Of a DNA stretch of 64,000 nt, positions 51,229-60,430 are shown piece after piece. The notes beneath the pieces were generated by a model. The model worked only from the letters and a program-made list of their open reading frames with translations. It did not search any database and was not told the DNA's origin. The translations under genes and the position numbers were made by a program. Each line of letters opens with the position of its first letter. The stretch's first letter is position 1. Origin of the DNA: JAGWBG01 sp034421095 (lineage in GTDB: Bacteria > Chloroflexota > Dehalococcoidia > Lucifugimonadales > JAGWBF01); NCBI GenBank assembly GCA_034421095.1, contig DAOUKR010000019.1, forward strand, positions 1-64,000, given 5' to 3'.

Positions 51229-54200
51229 ATGTTTACCCATCTCCACGTACATACAGAATACAGCCTCCTGGACGGCGTCAGCCGCATACCCAAGCTGGTG
51301 AGACAGGCCAGGGACCAGGGTATGGATGCCCTTGCCATTACCGACCACGGCTCTCTATACGGCGTTGTGGAGTTTTACTCGGAATGTATGGAAGTGGGGA
51401 TAAAACCCATCATCGGCTGTGAGGTTTACGTCGCCCACAACAGCCGTCACGACCGGGGACAGTCGGAAAGAAGCCCCTTCCACCTGACCGTTCTGGCCAA
51501 GGACAATCGCGGCTACAAGAGCCTGATGAAACTGATCACCCAGGCCCACATGGAGGGCTACTATTACAGGCCCCGCATTGACAAGGAGCTGTTGGAGCAG
51601 CACCACGAGGGTTTGATAGTCCTCTCAGGCTGCCCTACCGCCGAGGTCCCGCGTCTCATCAAGGAGAACCGGCTGGAAGATGCCAGGGAAGCAGCCCTCT
51701 GGTACAAGAAGTTGATGGGTGCGGATAGCTACTTCCTGGAGTTGCAGCGTCACGAGCACATTGCCGAGCTTCCCACCATAAATGAGGCGCTGGTACAAAT
51801 TGGGAAGGAGTTGGATATTCCCTGCGTGGTTACCAACGACTGCCATTACGTCCATAAAGACGACTCTTCCTTGCAGGACGTACTGATTTGCATTCATACC
51901 AACACCACCATCCACGACGACAAGCGTCTGAAGATGGATGACGATTCCTTCTACCTCAAAAGCCCCGAGGAGATGTACGAGCTATTCCCGGATTTTCCCG
52001 AGGCGCTGAGCAACACGAAGCTAATCGCCGACATGTGCAACGTGAAGCTGGCAACGGATGAGCTTCACCTCCCAACCTATCCCGTGCCCAACGACTCCGA
52101 CCCGGATGAGTATCTCACCCAGCTGTGCTGGGAGGGGTACAGGCAGCTTTATCACAAGCCCTCCCCTGAAGTCGAGGAACGTTTGAAGTACGAGTTGGAA
52201 GTCATCAGGCTAACCCAGTTTGCCAACTACTTCCTGGTGGTGTGGGACATAATCTCCTTCGCTCGCCAGAGCAATATTCTCTTCGGTGTGCGGGGCAGCG
52301 CCGCCGGCAGCCTCGTACTCTATTGCCTTGGCGTGACTGAGGTGGACCCCCTTGAACACAGGCTGGTCTTCGAGCGCTTTCTCAACGTTGAACGTAAGGA
52401 GATGCCCGATATAGACATGGACTTCCAGGATGACCGGCGGGATGAGGTCCTCAGCTACGTCACCCGCAGGTATGGGCAGGATAAGGTGGCCCAGATAATC
52501 ACCTTTGGAACCCTGGGAGCCAAGGCCTCTCTACGGGACGTGGGCCGCAGCCTCGGCATGGGATATGCCGACGTGGACAGGGTAGCGCGCCTGGTGCCAT
52601 TCAAGTCTCGAACCCTTGAAGACGCCCTCTCAGTCAGCCAGGAGCTCAAGGACATCTACCAGTCTGACGAATCCATCCACAATCTGGTTGACACTGCCCA
52701 GGCCCTGGAAGGTACTGTCCATCACGTAAGCACCCATGCGGCCGGTGTAGTCATATCCAGCGAGCCACTTACGGAATACGTCCCCCTTCAGAGACCGGCC
52801 AGGGGTGATGAGAGCAGCGAAATCGCCATGACCCAGTATGCTATGGACCCGGTAGCCAAGCTGGGGCTGCTGAAGATGGACTTCCTGGGTCTTACCAGCC
52901 TGACCATTCTGGACCGGGTGGTCAAGATGGTTGAGCAGACTAAGGGCATCACGATAGATATTCACCGGCTACCCCTGGATGACCGTAAGACCTTTGAGCT
53001 ACTGTCTTCCGGTGATACTACGGACGTGTTCCAGCTTGAGAGCGCGGGGATGCAGCGCTATATCAAGGAACTCAAGCCTTCCTCCCTTGGGGACATAGCC
53101 GCAATGATAGCTCTCTACCGCCCAGGTCCCATGGAGCATATTGATACTTTCATAAAAGCCAAGCACGGCCTCATGCCCATAAAATATCCCCACCCCAGCC
53201 TTCAAGACCTGCTGGAGGAAACCCACGGCGTGATAGTCTATCAGGACCAGGTGCTTCTCATCCTCCAGGCTTTCGCCGGGTACTCTCTGGGTCAGGCTGA
53301 TATAGTCAGAAAGGCAATGGGCAAGAAGATAGCCGAACTGATGCGTCAGGAACGGGAAAGCTTTATCGAGGGCGCCGTGGGGAAGGGTTTTACTCATGAA
53401 CTGGCACAGTACGTATTCAACCTTATAGAGCCTTTCGCAGGCTACGCCTTTAACAAAGCCCACAGCGTGAGCTATGCCCTCATCTCCTACTGGACGGGCT
53501 ACTTCAAAGCCAATTTCCCGGTAGAGTACATGGCCTCGGTGCTTAATTCCCGCCTTGACCATCCGGACAAGACGGCCAGCGCCATTAGTGAATGCTTCCG
53601 CATGGGCATACCGGTCCTACAGCCCGATATAAACCTCAGTGGGGTGCATTTCACAATGGACAAGAACGAGGAAGGCACCCCTACCCTGCGCTTCGGACTG
53701 ACGGCGATTAAGAACGTGGGAGAGAACGCCGTCCGTCCGATTGTGGAAGAACGGGAAAAGGACGGTCCGTTCAGCAGCATAGATGAGTTTTGCAGGCGTG
53801 CCGACTTGCGCGGCCTGAATCGTCGTGCTATGGAAAGTTTGATAAAAGTGGGCGCCTTCGACCCGCTGGGAAACCGAAACTCTCTCCTGGACGCCACAGA
53901 GCAGATACTCTCCTTCGCCCAGAAAGAGGCGCACAGGCGGGAGAGCGGCCAGTCCAGCATGTTTGACGGTCTCCCTCATGTTGCGGAAGTAAGCCCGATA
54001 GTCGGCATATCACCCAATGGAGAGGATGTATCGCCCAGAGAAAAAGTGGCGTGGGAAAGGGAACTGCTTGGCGTTACCTTATCGGAAAGCCCGTTCAAGT
54101 CCCTGGCTTCGGTCAGCACGGTTGACGCTATAACGTCCAGCGACCAACTTGATGCGGAAATGGATGGTCAGCGAGTAACTGTGTTGGGCCAAATTTCCAG

Positions 54201-54786
54201 CGTATCAGAGAGGATAACCCGCGACCAGCGGCCCTACCTAATCACGACAATAGAGTTGGTATATGGGACCGTCGAGGTAATCGCCTGGCCGGATGTCCTG
54301 GAAAAGACCCGGGACATCTGGCAGGAGGGCAATCTCCTGCGGGTGTTGGGAAGGCTCAGGGCCAGGGGCGACGACCTATCGGTACACTGTGACCAAGTAG
54401 AGATATATTCCGAGGATACGGCAGTGATACAGGGTGATCATAGAGACAACAACGGTGCATGGGGAATACAGTCAAATGGTGAGGATTCCAAGCCTGCGCC
54501 GACGACCATGCAGCAGACCGGAAATGTAGTTATGAGCATGGCGGAGACAGCGGAGACAAAAGAAGCCGGAGAGGATGCCCACCTTCTCCGAGAAGCGATA
54601 GGCCTCCTGCTGGAGTACCCTGGCAGTATGGGAGTTCATCTGGAAGTTACCACCGGCGGGAAGCGGGTGCTCATGGACCTTCCAATGGTAACCACAGGCT
54701 ACTGCCCGGAGCTTCACGAGCGCCTTGAGGAGCTGCTTGGCGCGAATACGATATGGTTAGAAGAATGGAATGGCCTCTCTAACTAG
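51229..54786 (+). CDS. dnaE: DNA polymerase III alpha subunit
   Basis: 1185 aa, the replicative polymerase. N-terminal PHP domain (HLHVHTEYSLLDG, ITDHGSLYG, with metal-binding His/Asp), palm with RGSAAGSLVLYCLGVTEVDPL and the catalytic PDIDMDFQDDRRDEV (about 393-407), then AMIALYRPGPMEHI, GVIVYQDQVL, FNKAHSVSYALISY, HhH tandem (LKNVGE-like IKNVGENAVRPIV) and an OB domain (VTVLGQISSVSERITRDQRP, about 983-1060). A C-terminal extension of ~110 residues follows. ATG 51229; only weak promoter-like TAATAT upstream. Key residues intact. Confidence 0.97.
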   Translation: MFTHLHVHTEYSLLDGVSRIPKLVRQARDQGMDALAITDHGSLYGVVEFYSECMEVGIKPIIGCEVYVAHNSRHDRGQSERSPFHLTVLAKDNRGYKSLMKLITQAHMEGYYYRPRIDKELLEQHHEGLIVLSGCPTAEVPRLIKENRLEDAREAALWYKKLMGADSYFLELQRHEHIAELPTINEALVQIGKELDIPCVVTNDCHYVHKDDSSLQDVLICIHTNTTIHDDKRLKMDDDSFYLKSPEEMYELFPDFPEALSNTKLIADMCNVKLATDELHLPTYPVPNDSDPDEYLTQLCWEGYRQLYHKPSPEVEERLKYELEVIRLTQFANYFLVVWDIISFARQSNILFGVRGSAAGSLVLYCLGVTEVDPLEHRLVFERFLNVERKEMPDIDMDFQDDRRDEVLSYVTRRYGQDKVAQIITFGTLGAKASLRDVGRSLGMGYADVDRVARLVPFKSRTLEDALSVSQELKDIYQSDESIHNLVDTAQALEGTVHHVSTHAAGVVISSEPLTEYVPLQRPARGDESSEIAMTQYAMDPVAKLGLLKMDFLGLTSLTILDRVVKMVEQTKGITIDIHRLPLDDRKTFELLSSGDTTDVFQLESAGMQRYIKELKPSSLGDIAAMIALYRPGPMEHIDTFIKAKHGLMPIKYPHPSLQDLLEETHGVIVYQDQVLLILQAFAGYSLGQADIVRKAMGKKIAELMRQERESFIEGAVGKGFTHELAQYVFNLIEPFAGYAFNKAHSVSYALISYWTGYFKANFPVEYMASVLNSRLDHPDKTASAISECFRMGIPVLQPDINLSGVHFTMDKNEEGTPTLRFGLTAIKNVGENAVRPIVEEREKDGPFSSIDEFCRRADLRGLNRRAMESLIKVGAFDPLGNRNSLLDATEQILSFAQKEAHRRESGQSSMFDGLPHVAEVSPIVGISPNGEDVSPREKVAWERELLGVTLSESPFKSLASVSTVDAITSSDQLDAEMDGQRVTVLGQISSVSERITRDQRPYLITTIELVYGTVEVIAWPDVLEKTRDIWQEGNLLRVLGRLRARGDDLSVHCDQVEIYSEDTAVIQGDHRDNNGAWGIQSNGEDSKPAPTTMQQTGNVVMSMAETAETKEAGEDAHLLREAIGLLLEYPGSMGVHLEVTTGGKRVLMDLPMVTTGYCPELHERLEELLGANTIWLEEWNGLSN

Positions 54787-54824
54787 CATCTTGTAGTCGT
54801 CAGTAGAAAATTCTGGAGGTGTAC

Positions 54825-55244
54825 ATGCCTGAATATAGCATGACTCCCGAGGAGATGCGAGCTTATCTGAATGAGACCCATGTTGCACATCTTGTTACCC
54901 TGAAACGTGACGGGTCGCCTCATATAGCTCCACTCTGGTACCAGTACGACAACGGTAATCTATACATGATTACTGGAAGCTCCGTCTTGAAGACCCGAAA
55001 TATAAGGAGGGACTCCAGGGTAGCAGTGGCTATCTCCACCGATCAGGAGCCTTACAAGTACGTTCTCCTGGAGGGCAGCGCTGAGGTAAGTAACAGCGGC
55101 GTTGAGCAATTTACTCGCTCCTTGTGCATCCGCTATCGGGGACAGGAAGAAGGGGCAAAGATGGCCGAGGAATTGCTGAGTGACGAGGACACCGTAATTC
55201 TGATAGTGCATCCTACCAAGATAATCACCTGGAAGGATGGGTAG
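54825..55244 (+). CDS. Pyridoxamine-5'-phosphate-oxidase-like flavin/F420 oxidoreductase
   Basis: 139 aa, split-barrel PPOX family. Shows the VAHLVTLKRDGSPHIAPLWYQYDNGNLYMIT strand pattern, SVLKTRNIRRDSRVAVAI and a C-terminal VILIVHPTKIITWKDG typical of TIGR03618-like F420- or FMN-binding proteins. ATG 54825 has CTGGAGGTG six nt upstream; the GTG six bases earlier overlaps that site. Cofactor is not decidable by eye. Separated from dnaE by 38 nt. Confidence 0.88.
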   Translation: MPEYSMTPEEMRAYLNETHVAHLVTLKRDGSPHIAPLWYQYDNGNLYMITGSSVLKTRNIRRDSRVAVAISTDQEPYKYVLLEGSAEVSNSGVEQFTRSLCIRYRGQEEGAKMAEELLSDEDTVILIVHPTKIITWKDG

Positions 55245-55301
55245 GAAGGCGTCCGTCCTCTTGGAGGTTATTCTTCAAAGTGGTCTCAGCCTTGTCGCTA
55301 T

Positions 55302-55985
55302 CTAGGGGCTGAAGGGAGGCAGGACACCCTTGAGCCAGGGGACCAGGTCATCCAGCACGTCCTGGCTGATTTCGTGTCTCATGGGGTACTCTTTATATTG
55401 GGGCTGATACCTCTCTGCCTCCAGGAAATCCCGTGCCTGTTGGGCCAGGGCCACTGGTGCTATATCGTCGTAGACGCCGTGAGCGATGAAGATGGGCTGG
55501 GTGCGCTGGGGAGGCAGGCCGGCTTTGAGCACCTCCTGGTCCGGCATGGTGGAGCTTAGTGCGACCAGGCCTGCGAACACGTCGGGTTTGCCAAGGCCAC
55601 ATCGGTAAGTCATGCCCCCACCCTGAGAGAATCCCATCAGCAGAACGCGACCCGAAGCCACGTGGTATTGCTCCATTACCTCATCGAAGAAAGTGTCAAG
55701 AAGGCCCACGGAACGTTGAGCATCCTCCTCGGTACCCTGCCCGCGCGGGGGCGTCCAGCCGTAGCCTGTCGTCCCGAGACCTATACGGAAAGGCAGCGGA
55801 GCGTTGGGGCAGGCGTAGACGTAGCCTTCTGTGTCTATCGTGGGGCACAGTCCGGCCAGGTCGTGCATGTTGGCTCCGAAGCCGTGCAGCAGAACAATCA
55901 GGGGATAGTCGGCTTCGGGTCTATAGCCGTCCGGGTGTATCGTGAGATACTGGAGGCTCTTGCCCTGGTATCTGTTGGCTTCCAT
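55302..55985 (-). CDS. Carboxylesterase/phospholipase-type alpha/beta hydrolase
   Basis: About 227 aa from ATG 55985 (a longer frame to 56027 is possible). LIVLLHGFGANMHDLAGL, nucleophile elbow LMGFSQGGGMTYRC (Ser about 122), acidic residue in IAHGVYDDIAP and His in EYPMRHEISQ form a complete triad. The family (PF02230) includes carboxylesterases and lysophospholipases. It lies downstream of fabG on the same strand but 105 nt apart. Confidence 0.9.
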   Translation of the reverse strand: MEANRYQGKSLQYLTIHPDGYRPEADYPLIVLLHGFGANMHDLAGLCPTIDTEGYVYACPNAPLPFRIGLGTTGYGWTPPRGQGTEEDAQRSVGLLDTFFDEVMEQYHVASGRVLLMGFSQGGGMTYRCGLGKPDVFAGLVALSSTMPDQEVLKAGLPPQRTQPIFIAHGVYDDIAPVALAQQARDFLEAERYQPQYKEYPMRHEISQDVLDDLVPWLKGVLPPFSP

Positions 55986-56090
55986 AATCAGCCCATAGCT
56001 CCTTTCCTGGAAAATACCGTGGCACAATGGGCCACACTATATCATAAGAACCTGGAGAAGGCAGTGACCCCACACTTGTGGAGAGGAACG

Positions 56091-56834
56091 CTATGCTGCC
56101 ATGCCGCCGTCAATTCCGATGACTTGGCCGGTGACGTAGCTTGCCCCGTCGGTGCACAGGAAGGTAACGACCTCGGCCACGTCTTCGGGTGTGCCGAATC
56201 GGGACATTGGGATATGGGCCAGAATGTCCTTTTGAACATCCTCCGGCAGCTTCTGTACCATATCTGTGGTGATGTATCCGGGAGCTACGGCGTTCACGGT
56301 AATGTTCCGAGAGGCTACCTCCCGGGCCATTGACTTGGTAAACCCGATGATGCCCGCCTTGGAAGCCGCATAATTGGCCTGACCAGGATTGCCCGACAGT
56401 CCCACCACCGACGACATGTTGACAATCCTTCCACGACGTTGGCGAATCATGTGGGGAAGAGCGCTTTTCGTGGCGAGGTAAACACCTCTCAAGTTTACGC
56501 TAATCACCTTGTCCCAGTCGTCAGCACTCATGCGAAGCAGAAGCTTGTCTCTGGTAATGCCCGCATTGTTCACCAGTATGTCCAGCCCGCCCCAGTTCTG
56601 GAGTATCACCTTTACGATGGAGTCTACCTGGTCCTCCTGGGACACATCTCCGCCTACGGCGAGGGCTTCTCCGCCTTTGGCGGCGATGGCGTCCACTACT
56701 GCGGCAGCGGACTCCTCTCCGGTGTGGTAATTGACGGCGACCTTCGCACCGGCCTTCGCCAGGCTGATAGCGATCACCTCTCCAATACCCTTGGAAGCAC
56801 CGGTTACCAGCGCTATACGGCCTTCCAGATTCAA
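56091..56834 (-). CDS. fabG: 3-oxoacyl-[acyl-carrier-protein] reductase
   Basis: 247 aa SDR with the FabG pattern: LVTGASKGIGEVIA, NNAGITRDKLLLRMSADDWDKVISVNL, MSSVVGLSGNPGQANYAASKAGIIGFTKSMA with the Ser-Tyr-Lys triad, NAVAPGYITTDM, and the end YVTGQVIGIDGGMAA. TTG start at 56834 with GGGGGTAG upstream, 10 nt after plsX. Reduces 3-oxoacyl-ACP in fatty-acid elongation, consistent with the plsX and dehydratase neighbours. Confidence 0.96.
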   Translation of the reverse strand: MNLEGRIALVTGASKGIGEVIAISLAKAGAKVAVNYHTGEESAAAVVDAIAAKGGEALAVGGDVSQEDQVDSIVKVILQNWGGLDILVNNAGITRDKLLLRMSADDWDKVISVNLRGVYLATKSALPHMIRQRRGRIVNMSSVVGLSGNPGQANYAASKAGIIGFTKSMAREVASRNITVNAVAPGYITTDMVQKLPEDVQKDILAHIPMSRFGTPEDVAEVVTFLCTDGASYVTGQVIGIDGGMAA

Positions 56835-56844
56835 CTACTACCCC

Positions 56845-57876
56845 CTAGACTGAGTTACCGCTCCGCAACGCAGCCAGCTCAGTTCTCATGCCTTCAACCA
56901 GATTAAGCTCCACGCATCTTCTGGCAGTGTCTATGGCCCCGGCTATTCCCTCAGCCTTGGAGGCTCCGTGACCTATTACTACCGCTCCATTCACGCCGAA
57001 CAGAGGGCCGCCCATCTTCTTGGGCAGGTTGTTCACCTCCCAGATTTTCGACACAAGAGGCTCAAGGGCGGCATTCGGCATTGTCCCCTCCAGGGCCTTT
57101 CTCAGGTAGGCCGCCATCGTGGCACCCAGTCCTTCGGTGAACTTCATGAGAATGTTCCCTACGAAGCCGTCACAGACAATGACGTCGGCCTTGCCGGTGA
57201 AGAAGTCCATACCCTCCACGTTGCCCACAAAGTTCAAACCGCTCTCGCTGAAAATCTGGTATCCCTCCCGTACCTGCCGGTTACCTTTAGCTTCTTCCGA
57301 CCCCACGCTCAGGAGCCCTACTCTTGGATGCTCTATATTCAGGAAACGATGGGCGAAGACACATCCCATAGCGGCGAAGTCGAGAAGCTGGGAGGGGCGG
57401 CAGTCAACGCTGCTGCCCATGTCTACTACTACCGTGTTTGGTGCCAGTCCCAGGAAGGGACCTCCAAGGCAAGGACGCTCAAGGCCCTCCAAGGTGCCCA
57501 GTATTAAGGATGCGCTGGCCATGGTGGCCCCGGTGGACCCCATTGAAACCAGGGCGTCAACCTGGCCGTCTTTCAGCAAATGGGTCGCAACCACCACCGA
57601 AGCCCGGGTCTTATGCCGAATGGCCTGAACAGGATGTTCGTCCTCTATGATCTTCCCGTCCGACGGCACTATACTGATCGGCAAGTTATCCTCACCGTAT
57701 TGCCGTAACTCTCTTTCCACAGCTTCCTGGTCTCCCACAAGGACCAACTCTACGGGATTCAAGTGTGCAGCTTTCAGTGCTCCACCGACTATTTCACGTG
57801 GGGCGTAGTCTCCGCCCATCGCGTCAATCGCTATGCGAATGGGAGCTTTGGGAGAGTCCCCTGCTCCTGTACTCAC
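56845..57876 (-). CDS. plsX: Phosphate acyltransferase PlsX
   Basis: 343 aa. Converts acyl-ACP to acyl-phosphate at the start of phospholipid synthesis. IRIAIDAMGGDYAPREIVGGAL near the start, VSMGSTGATMASASLILG, GGPFLGLAPNTVVVDMGSSVDCRPSQLLDFAAMG, FVGNVEGMDFFTGKADVIVCDGFVGNILMKFTEG are all family segments. GTG 57876 with GGGGAAGAG upstream is preferred to ATG 57936, which adds 20 unmatched residues. Sits between a dehydratase pair and fabG in a fatty-acid/phospholipid gene set. Confidence 0.95.
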   Translation of the reverse strand: MSTGAGDSPKAPIRIAIDAMGGDYAPREIVGGALKAAHLNPVELVLVGDQEAVERELRQYGEDNLPISIVPSDGKIIEDEHPVQAIRHKTRASVVVATHLLKDGQVDALVSMGSTGATMASASLILGTLEGLERPCLGGPFLGLAPNTVVVDMGSSVDCRPSQLLDFAAMGCVFAHRFLNIEHPRVGLLSVGSEEAKGNRQVREGYQIFSESGLNFVGNVEGMDFFTGKADVIVCDGFVGNILMKFTEGLGATMAAYLRKALEGTMPNAALEPLVSKIWEVNNLPKKMGGPLFGVNGAVVIGHGASKAEGIAGAIDTARRCVELNLVEGMRTELAALRSGNSV

Positions 57877-57970
57877 GTGTCTCTTCCCCTTTCCACGTAG
57901 TTGATTATCCACGGAGACACATAGAGACCTTTTCAATGAATCCAGGTATCTACATGGATGTATGTGACAA

Positions 57971-58390
57971 TCATCCGCCCTGGGCGGATTGAGTAATAGT
58001 AGCCACTCCGGTGATTAGCTCCTCGCCACGGCTATTGCTCAGACCTACGGCGCACTCTATCAGACGCGAACCGGACTCTGACTCATCCTTGACTACCCTT
58101 CCCCAGGTCCGTACCGTGTCTCCAGGATAAGCAGCACCCTTGAACCTTACTTTCAATCTTCCACCGTCCAGCCAGCTTCGGCCAAAGGCGAGGGTCATCA
58201 TCTCGGAGATATAGGCAAGTGTGAGCATACCGTGAGCGATGATTCCCCCAAACCGGGTTGAGGAGGCGAATTCGGGGTCCAGGTGCAGGGGATTGTGGTC
58301 ACCCGAGGCATGGGCGTAGTCGGTGATCCTCTTTTGGGTTATGGCTTTTTCTAGTGTAGGCAGGGTCATCGAATTACCTGAAACACTCAT
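57971..58390 (-). CDS. MaoC-like (R)-hydroxyacyl-thioester dehydratase, catalytic subunit (HadB type)
   Basis: 139 aa hot-dog fold. ITDYAHASGDHNPLHLDPEFA carries the hydratase-2 catalytic Asp and His, followed by GGIIAHGMLTLAYI and PGDTVRTWGRV. Single-domain length plus the adjacent upstream partner at 58405 resemble the HadAB heterodimer that dehydrates 3-hydroxyacyl-ACP in mycobacterial FAS-II. Upstream neighbour ends 14 nt before it. Confidence 0.9.
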   Translation of the reverse strand: MSVSGNSMTLPTLEKAITQKRITDYAHASGDHNPLHLDPEFASSTRFGGIIAHGMLTLAYISEMMTLAFGRSWLDGGRLKVRFKGAAYPGDTVRTWGRVVKDESESGSRLIECAVGLSNSRGEELITGVATITQSAQGG

Positions 58391-58404
58391 CTCGCAATCA
58401 TCTC

Positions 58405-58785
58405 TTACCCCGGTATTAAAACGGTACTCTTGCCGCTAACCACAGGCTCGTCGTTGGCTCCATAGAGTGTGAAATCGAATGTCAAGAACTGCCAACCACC
58501 CCGGAGCATGGGCCGGGAAGGCCTGGCGATGCAGGACACTTCTTCCCCATGCCGCACCATTCGCCTGCAATCAAGCTCCTGGGCCCCGTGAATAGCACCC
58601 GGAGGCAGAGACAACTCTTCCAGCAGCGCACCCAGCGCGCGGGCGGCCAGAGCCAGGGGAGGCACCGCGTCTACCTCCCCGTAAATTTGGGAACTGTCTT
58701 CCACGGCCCCAAGGTACTCTTGTACGAATTCATCATCCACAACCCACCGGCCCAAATTTAGCTCCTCGCCCGGAGCAGGTAACAT
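58405..58785 (-). CDS. MaoC N-terminal/FAS1-like dehydratase domain protein (HadA type)
   Basis: 126 aa hot-dog fold without the hydratase DxNPxH motif: VVDDEFVQEYLGAVEDSSQIYG, VPPLALAARALGALLEE, GAIHGAQELDCRRMVRHGEEVSCIARP, LTFDFTLYGANDEPVVSGKSTVLIP. Typical of the structural, substrate-binding half of two-gene dehydratases. Gene order HadA-like, HadB-like, plsX, fabG suggests the pair supplies the FAS-II dehydratase step in place of FabZ. Confidence 0.82.
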   Translation of the reverse strand: MLPAPGEELNLGRWVVDDEFVQEYLGAVEDSSQIYGEVDAVPPLALAARALGALLEELSLPPGAIHGAQELDCRRMVRHGEEVSCIARPSRPMLRGGWQFLTFDFTLYGANDEPVVSGKSTVLIPG

Positions 58786-59253
58786 ATCCCCAACCCCTTA
58801 TTTCACAAGTGATGTCCAATATAATAGCACAGCGGGGAGCATCAAGGTGTTGCAATTGGATTCACGTTTATCCACTTTTGTGGAAGATTGAGTGGGTGAG
58901 GGCTATCGCACATGGATTGCACCACTCTTGGCCGCTCCTGAGAAAGCGGGAGTCTAAGGTCAGACGTGGTGGATTCCCGTTTTCACGGGAATGACGAAAA
59001 GAATTTTCATGCCAATGATAATGTATATCAAGTGTTCAAGGGGGATGAGGTTATGCAGAAGCCTCAGAAAGCGGGAATCTGCCTGCTATAGACCCCCGCT
59101 CTCCCCGGCGTCCGCCAAAGGCGGACGACTTTCGAGGGAGTAAAGGCTAGGGAGTGGACGTATCAGCGTAGAAATGGAGGGAGAAGTGGTGTGGTGACGA
59201 GGGGGAACAGTGGGTGGAGGGAGAGAAGAACGAGGCAGCGACTGCGGATGCCT
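58786..59253. repeat. Intergenic stretch with REP-type palindromes
   Basis: Non-coding, about 470 bp. Holds ATTCCCGT-TTTC-ACGGGAAT (58973-58992) followed by GACG, a hairpin GTCCGCC-AAA-GGCGGAC (59110-59126), and two copies of a CAGAAAGCGGGAATCT-like sequence (about 58939-58955 and 59064-59080). A possible minus-strand -10 (TATTATATT, about 58821-58829) precedes the dehydratase gene. Confidence 0.6.
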
Positions 59254-60336
59254 TTATCCGCCCGGGCCGAAGGGCAGGGCTTGGGCTTCCACCTTTGCCC
59301 AGGAACCCTCTTCCTCGGCGAGGCTGATTTGCGTCCCCACTTCGGCGGCTTCCTTCCTCACGTAGCCCAGCCCAATTAGCTCACCGGTTGTAGGCACTTT
59401 TACCACCGATGTAACCTGGCCCACTTCCCTGCCTTCTTTAGCCAGCTTAACTCCTGCTTCTATTCTGGCATCGGGAGAGAAGCTAAAGGATACCAGGTGC
59501 TTCTGCACCTTCTGGTAGGTATCCAGCCGAGCAATGACCTCCTGCCCGATGTAGCACCCCTTTGTAAAGCTGATGGAACCCCAAAGACCCGTTTCCAGGG
59601 GGTTGTAGGACTGTCCAAGCTCCCCATCGTGCCCGGGTAACGCTCTCTCCACCCGCAGCACCTCGGATACCTCCATGCCTACGGGTGTGGCCCCAACGCC
59701 AATAATCTCTTGCCACACCGCTTCGGAGTCATGCGTCTTGACCATTACCTCAAACCTTGTGAGGTTGGCCAGGTCTCGTCTTACTATGTAGCCCTCCGCT
59801 CCGGCGATGGCAACCCTGGCCGACTGGTAGGGCGCGAAAGTATCCAACTCAATACCCGCAAGGCTGCCAAGGATGTCCGGGGCCTTTGGCCCTATCACAG
59901 AGACCATTGCGGTGTTGGAGGTGCCGTCCTCAAACTCCACGTCGTCCACAATGGTATACTTATCAATCCACTCGATTACACTTTGGCTGGCCTGGGGACC
60001 GGTGAGGAGTAGAATATAGTCGCCGAGGTTGAGGACTGTTATGAGGTCCAGTATTCGCCCCCGGTCGGTGGTGAGGACAGTGGGTGCACCCTGCCCCGCC
60101 TCCAGGGACACGACCGCGTTAGTGGAGAGACGGTGAAGCAGGTCCAGAACATCTTCCCCTGTGCCTTTGACCCTGCCCATGTAGGAGGAATCGTGGACGG
60201 CAGCACCATCACAAGCGGCCCTGTACTCCGTGAGTAAATCGCCGTAAGAGGCGGGCAGTTCCCAGCCCGCCCAATCACCGAAACTAGCGCCTTGCCTGGC
60301 CGCAACGTCGTAGAGGGGTGTCCGCCGCCCTGCCAT
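59254..60336 (-). CDS. Folate-binding YgfZ/GcvT-like protein (Fe-S cluster maintenance)
   Basis: 360 aa of the aminomethyltransferase fold. Begins GRRTPLYDVAARQGASFGDWAGWELP as in GcvT, but carries TKGCYIGQEVIARLDTYQKVQKHL near residue 260, the KGCYxGQE motif of YgfZ/IBA57. The C-terminal beta-barrel follows (VGQVTSVVKVPTTGELIGLGYV). YgfZ proteins use tetrahydrofolate and support radical-SAM and 4Fe-4S enzymes. An IscA-family Fe-S carrier gene lies just upstream on the same strand, supporting this over a glycine-cleavage role. Confidence 0.85.
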   Translation of the reverse strand: MAGRRTPLYDVAARQGASFGDWAGWELPASYGDLLTEYRAACDGAAVHDSSYMGRVKGTGEDVLDLLHRLSTNAVVSLEAGQGAPTVLTTDRGRILDLITVLNLGDYILLLTGPQASQSVIEWIDKYTIVDDVEFEDGTSNTAMVSVIGPKAPDILGSLAGIELDTFAPYQSARVAIAGAEGYIVRRDLANLTRFEVMVKTHDSEAVWQEIIGVGATPVGMEVSEVLRVERALPGHDGELGQSYNPLETGLWGSISFTKGCYIGQEVIARLDTYQKVQKHLVSFSFSPDARIEAGVKLAKEGREVGQVTSVVKVPTTGELIGLGYVRKEAAEVGTQISLAEEEGSWAKVEAQALPFGPGG

Positions 60337-60370
60337 GAGTCCCTCCGATTCTTACTTGGCTAAGATTAAT

Positions 60371-60401
60371 TACGTCGCCTGTGCCGGAACAAGGCGACGT
60401 A
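60371..60401 (-). terminator. Hairpin between the IscA-family gene and ygfZ-like gene
   Basis: Perfect 10-bp arms TACGTCGCCT (60371-60380) and AGGCGACGTA (60392-60401) with an 11-nt loop, 30 nt past the upstream stop. No T run, so read-through to the YgfZ gene is possible. Confidence 0.5.
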
Positions 60402-60430
60402 CTGAGGTCCACTGAAAGGCTGCTTCAAGA

